Part shown: piece after piece, positions 61,446 to 64,000 of the stretch | How the letters are laid out: each line of letters starts with the position of its first letter | How positions within the stretch are numbered: the stretch's first letter is position 1 | Assembly: GCF_005080885.1 (NCBI RefSeq) | Contig: NZ_CP034864.1 | Location: 62,001 to 126,000 of the forward strand | Direction of reading: 5' to 3' | DNA: 64,000 nt | Source of the DNA: Buchnera aphidicola (Macrosiphoniella sanborni) | GTDB taxonomy: Bacteria > Pseudomonadota > Gammaproteobacteria > Enterobacterales > Enterobacteriaceae | Notes under the pieces: generated by a model | What the model saw: only the letters and a program-made list of their open reading frames with translations | Told to the model about the DNA's origin: nothing | The model's database searches: none | Translations under genes and position numbers: made by a program

Positions 61446-62492
61446 ATGAAAAAAACAGATGAACTACGTACAATACGTATTGATCCATTAATAACTCCAT
61501 CTGAATTAGCAAAAAAATATGCTATTACTTCAGAGATCATGGATACCGTTATCGCAACAAGACAAAATATTGCTCGTATCATGACTGGAAAAGATTTGCG
61601 ATTACTTGTTGTAATAGGTCCATGTTCAGTGCATGATCCTGTTGCTGCAGTAGAATATGCTCATCGATTATATGAATTACGATTAAAATATAAAGAACGT
61701 CTTGAAATTATCATGCGTACATATTTTGAAAAACCAAGAACAGTAGTGGGATGGAAAGGATTAATTTCAGATCCAGATTTAAATAGAAGTTTTAGAGTTA
61801 ATCATGGATTAGCTATTGCTCGGAAATTATTATTAGATATTAATGCAATAGGTATGCCTGCTGCAACAGAATTTCTTGATATAGTTATAGGTCAATTTAT
61901 TGCTGATTTAATTAGTTGGGGTGCTATTGGAGCTAGAACAACTGAAAGTCAAATTCATAGAGAAATGGCTTCTGCTCTTTCATGTCCAGTTGGTTTTAAA
62001 AATGGTACTGATGGAAATATTCGAATTGCTATCGATGCTATTCGGGCTGCACAAGTACAACATTTATTTTTAGCACCTAATAAAAATGGACAAATGACAA
62101 TTAATCATACTAGTGGTAATCCATATGGACATATCATTATGAGAGGTGGTCGTTCTCCAAATTATCATGCTGATGATATTAATTCAGCTATAAAAAATTT
62201 ACGTGAGTTTAATTTATCAGAATATTTAATGGTTGATTTTAGTCACGGTAATTGTTTAAAAGAACATCTTCGTCAAAAAAATGTTTCTGAATCTATTTCA
62301 CGTCAAATTTCTCAAGGTTCTAAATCTATATTTGGTGTTATGATCGAAAGTTTTTTAGAAGAAGGTTTTCAAAAAGTCGTACACAATCAACCATTAATAT
62401 ATGGAAAATCTATTACTGATGCTTGTTTAAATTGGAAAGACAGCACTTTAATTATTAAACAATTAGCAGATGCTGTAGATGCTCGTTTTTAA
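61446..62492 (+). CDS. aroH: 3-deoxy-D-arabino-heptulosonate 7-phosphate (DAHP) synthase, AroH type
   Basis: First step of the shikimate pathway: joins PEP and erythrose 4-phosphate. The 348 residues equal E. coli AroH (the Trp-sensitive isozyme). Signatures include VVIGPCSVHDP near 60-70, the long invariant stretch around EKPRTVVGWKGLISDP, GARTTESQIHREMAS, and DFSHGNC. The beginning KKTDELRTIRIDPLITP and general similarity favour AroH over AroF/AroG, but feedback specificity cannot be read from the sequence alone. It is followed by a strong terminator. Confidence 0.95.
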   Translation: MKKTDELRTIRIDPLITPSELAKKYAITSEIMDTVIATRQNIARIMTGKDLRLLVVIGPCSVHDPVAAVEYAHRLYELRLKYKERLEIIMRTYFEKPRTVVGWKGLISDPDLNRSFRVNHGLAIARKLLLDINAIGMPAATEFLDIVIGQFIADLISWGAIGARTTESQIHREMASALSCPVGFKNGTDGNIRIAIDAIRAAQVQHLFLAPNKNGQMTINHTSGNPYGHIIMRGGRSPNYHADDINSAIKNLREFNLSEYLMVDFSHGNCLKEHLRQKNVSESISRQISQGSKSIFGVMIESFLEEGFQKVVHNQPLIYGKSITDACLNWKDSTLIIKQLADAVDARF

Positions 62493-62500
62493 TCAGTGTG

Positions 62501-62537
62501 TATGCTAGTCAAAAAAAATTGACTAGCATATTTTTTT
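62501..62537 (+). terminator. Rho-independent terminator after aroH
   Basis: TATGCTAGTCAA and TTGACTAGCATA, perfect 12-base arms with a 6-A loop, followed by seven T residues, beginning 8 bases after the stop. Confidence 0.9.
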
Positions 62538-62676
62538 AATTTAAATATGTTTATATATATTTTTTTGATACTCTATTCTGATCTGATATTTACAAATAGA
62601 TACTATATAAATAATTATTTTTAAATTGATATTCGATTATTAAATAAATAATATTTTTAATTAAGGACGTAATAGA

Positions 62677-64000
62677 ATGCCTGTAATAAGATTTTGCGAT
62701 GGAAGTCAACAGGTGTATGAGAATTCTGTTTCATTAATAGAGATTATTAAAAATAAAAATCCTAATATAATAAAGTCTCTAATTGCGATTTCTGTAAATA
62801 ATCAATTTTCAAATTTAAATGCTATAATTAAAGAAGATTCTATTATTAATTTCATAAGTAAAAAAGATCATCAATCGCTAAATATTATTCGTTATTCTTG
62901 TGCACAATTATTAAGTTATGCGATAAAAAACATATGGCCATATGCACAAATTGCTGAAATTAATATTTTAGAAAACGGTTTTTATTGTGATATAGATTTA
63001 AAAGATACAATTTTATTAAAAGATCTTGTATTTTTAGAAAAAATAATGAAACGTTTTGTGAAAAAAGAATATGATATTTTAAATAAACGTGTTTCTTATT
63101 CTAAAGCACGAGATATATTTCAAAAACGTAATGAAAAATATAAAATTTTTTTTATAGATAAAAAACTTAATTCTTATGAAAATATTTCATTATATTATCA
63201 TGAAAATTATGTCGATTTTGATATAGGTATACAAGTATTTAATATAAAATTTTGTAATAATTTTAAACTACAAAATATTGGAGGTGTATACTGGGAAGGA
63301 AATAAAAATAATAAGATGTTGAAAAGAATTTATGGTACTGCTTGGTCTAATAAAAAACAACTAGATGAACATCTTAATTATTTAAATGAATTAGAAAAAA
63401 GAGATCATAGAAAAATTGGGAAGTTTCTTGAATTATATCATATGCAAGAAGAATCTCCAGGTATGGTGTTTTGGCATTATAATGGTTGGATCATTTTTAA
63501 TGAACTAAAAAATTTTGTTCGAGTAAAATTAAAAGAATATAAATATCAAGAAGTTAAAACACCATTATTAATAGATCAATTAATATGGAAAAAAACTGGA
63601 CACTGGGATAATTATAAAAATGCAATTTTCACTACTTCATCAGAACATCGTGAATATTGTATTAAACCAATGAATTGTCCTGGTCATGTTCAGATTTTTA
63701 ATCATAGGTTGAAGTCTTATCGAGATTTACCTATTCGTATGGCAGAATTTGGAAGTTGTCATCGAAATGAACCTTCAGGTTCTTTGCATGGTTTGATGCG
63801 TGTGCGCAATTTTACACAAGATGATGCTCATATATTTTGTACTAGAGAACAAGTTCGTACTGAAATTAATGATTGTATTAAAATGATATATGATTTATAT
63901 AGTATATTTAATTTTAAAAAAATATTAGTTAAATTATCTACTCGTCCAGAAAAACGTATTGGCACTGATTCTTTGTGGAATAAAGCAGAAAAAGATTTAT
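62677..64000 (+). CDS. thrS: Threonyl-tRNA synthetase, 5' part, editing site degenerate
   Basis: Class II synthetase charging tRNA-Thr; the window ends after 441 codons (E. coli has 642). It starts at ATG 62677 behind AAGGA. The order is TGS domain (1-60), editing domain (about 65-225) and catalytic core from about 245, with KPMNCPGHVQIF (zinc Cys) and the class II motif 2 segment FGSCHRNEPSGSLHGLMRVR intact. In the editing domain the site residues are replaced: His73 by Tyr and His77 by Gln (YSCAQLL for HSCAHLL), and in the VDMCRGPH motif, read here as VDFDIGIQ, Cys182 by Asp and His186 by Gln. Aminoacylation should be kept but hydrolysis of Ser-tRNA(Thr) lost. Confidence 0.95.
   Translation, partial: MPVIRFCDGSQQVYENSVSLIEIIKNKNPNIIKSLIAISVNNQFSNLNAIIKEDSIINFISKKDHQSLNIIRYSCAQLLSYAIKNIWPYAQIAEINILENGFYCDIDLKDTILLKDLVFLEKIMKRFVKKEYDILNKRVSYSKARDIFQKRNEKYKIFFIDKKLNSYENISLYYHENYVDFDIGIQVFNIKFCNNFKLQNIGGVYWEGNKNNKMLKRIYGTAWSNKKQLDEHLNYLNELEKRDHRKIGKFLELYHMQEESPGMVFWHYNGWIIFNELKNFVRVKLKEYKYQEVKTPLLIDQLIWKKTGHWDNYKNAIFTTSSEHREYCIKPMNCPGHVQIFNHRLKSYRDLPIRMAEFGSCHRNEPSGSLHGLMRVRNFTQDDAHIFCTREQVRTEINDCIKMIYDLYSIFNFKKILVKLSTRPEKRIGTDSLWNKAEKDL

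Noticed and set aside
1..64000. Mobile elements, prophage genes, toxin-antitoxin pairs, restriction or defence systems
   Set aside because: None seen: no transposase or integrase motif and no unassigned open frame of credible length remains after annotation.

Overview
The window is about 80% A+T and looks like part of the chromosome of an obligate insect endosymbiont, Buchnera aphidicola or a very close relative. The evidence is gammaproteobacterial (E. coli-like) protein sequences, a gene order that is a pruned patchwork of E. coli neighbourhoods, almost no paralogues, essential amino acid pathways kept (full his operon, aroC, aroH, dapA, dapE), and flagellar basal-body genes without chemotaxis or filament genes in view. 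I see no insertion sequence, phage, integron, CRISPR array or toxin-antitoxin pair. The assignment rests on recognising the proteins and gene order; I could not run a search.

Layout. 1-8331: 3' end of tsaD, ribB, a half-length hldE, cca, uppP, the PTS genes ptsH-ptsI-crr, and cysK. 8515-12779: ligA, tRNA-Val(UAC) and tRNA-Lys(UUU), gltX, tRNA-Ala(GGC), an arrangement like that around E. coli gltX. 12903-23516: flagellar basal body and export cluster fliE / fliFGHIJK / fliMN / fliO-P fusion / fliQR, without fliL. 23590-32019: rpmG, rpmB, a shortened tamB, ppa, pmbA, the RNase P RNA gene, rsmI, fabB. 32204-39998: talA, tkt, dapE, a miniature bamC, dapA, aroC, smrB. 40384-47452: hisGDCBHAFI. 47605-53800: gnd, dcd, a metG without its C-terminal domain, a frameshifted tilS, tRNA-Val(GAC), ribE. 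53801-55190: 1.39 kb of decayed non-coding DNA where the E. coli order predicts rsx/rnf genes. 55191-64000: frameshifted nth, a priA with broken helicase motifs, tyrS, sufA, ydiK, aroH and the 5' part of thrS.

How the genes fit together. The window supplies histidine (complete pathway), the entry and last steps of chorismate synthesis, two lysine/diaminopimelate steps, riboflavin steps, sugar uptake through PTS, non-oxidative pentose phosphate steps plus Gnd, four aminoacyl-tRNA synthetases, tRNA maturation (Cca, TilS, RNase P) and a flagellar export machine whose rotor has lost its motility residues.

The main interest is graded decay. Three genes (fliK, tilS, nth) are each broken by a one-base slip in a homopolymeric A tract while both halves keep conserved residues. 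Several others keep a fold but lose one activity: PriA (helicase), ThrRS (editing), Cca (HD phosphohydrolase), FliG/FliM (torque and CheY binding), HldE (adenylyltransferase half), MetRS (C-terminal domain), BamC (both globular domains) and TamB (C-terminus). I found no evidence of a wholly new biological system; these losses and the poly(A) frameshifts are the observations that deserve follow-up.
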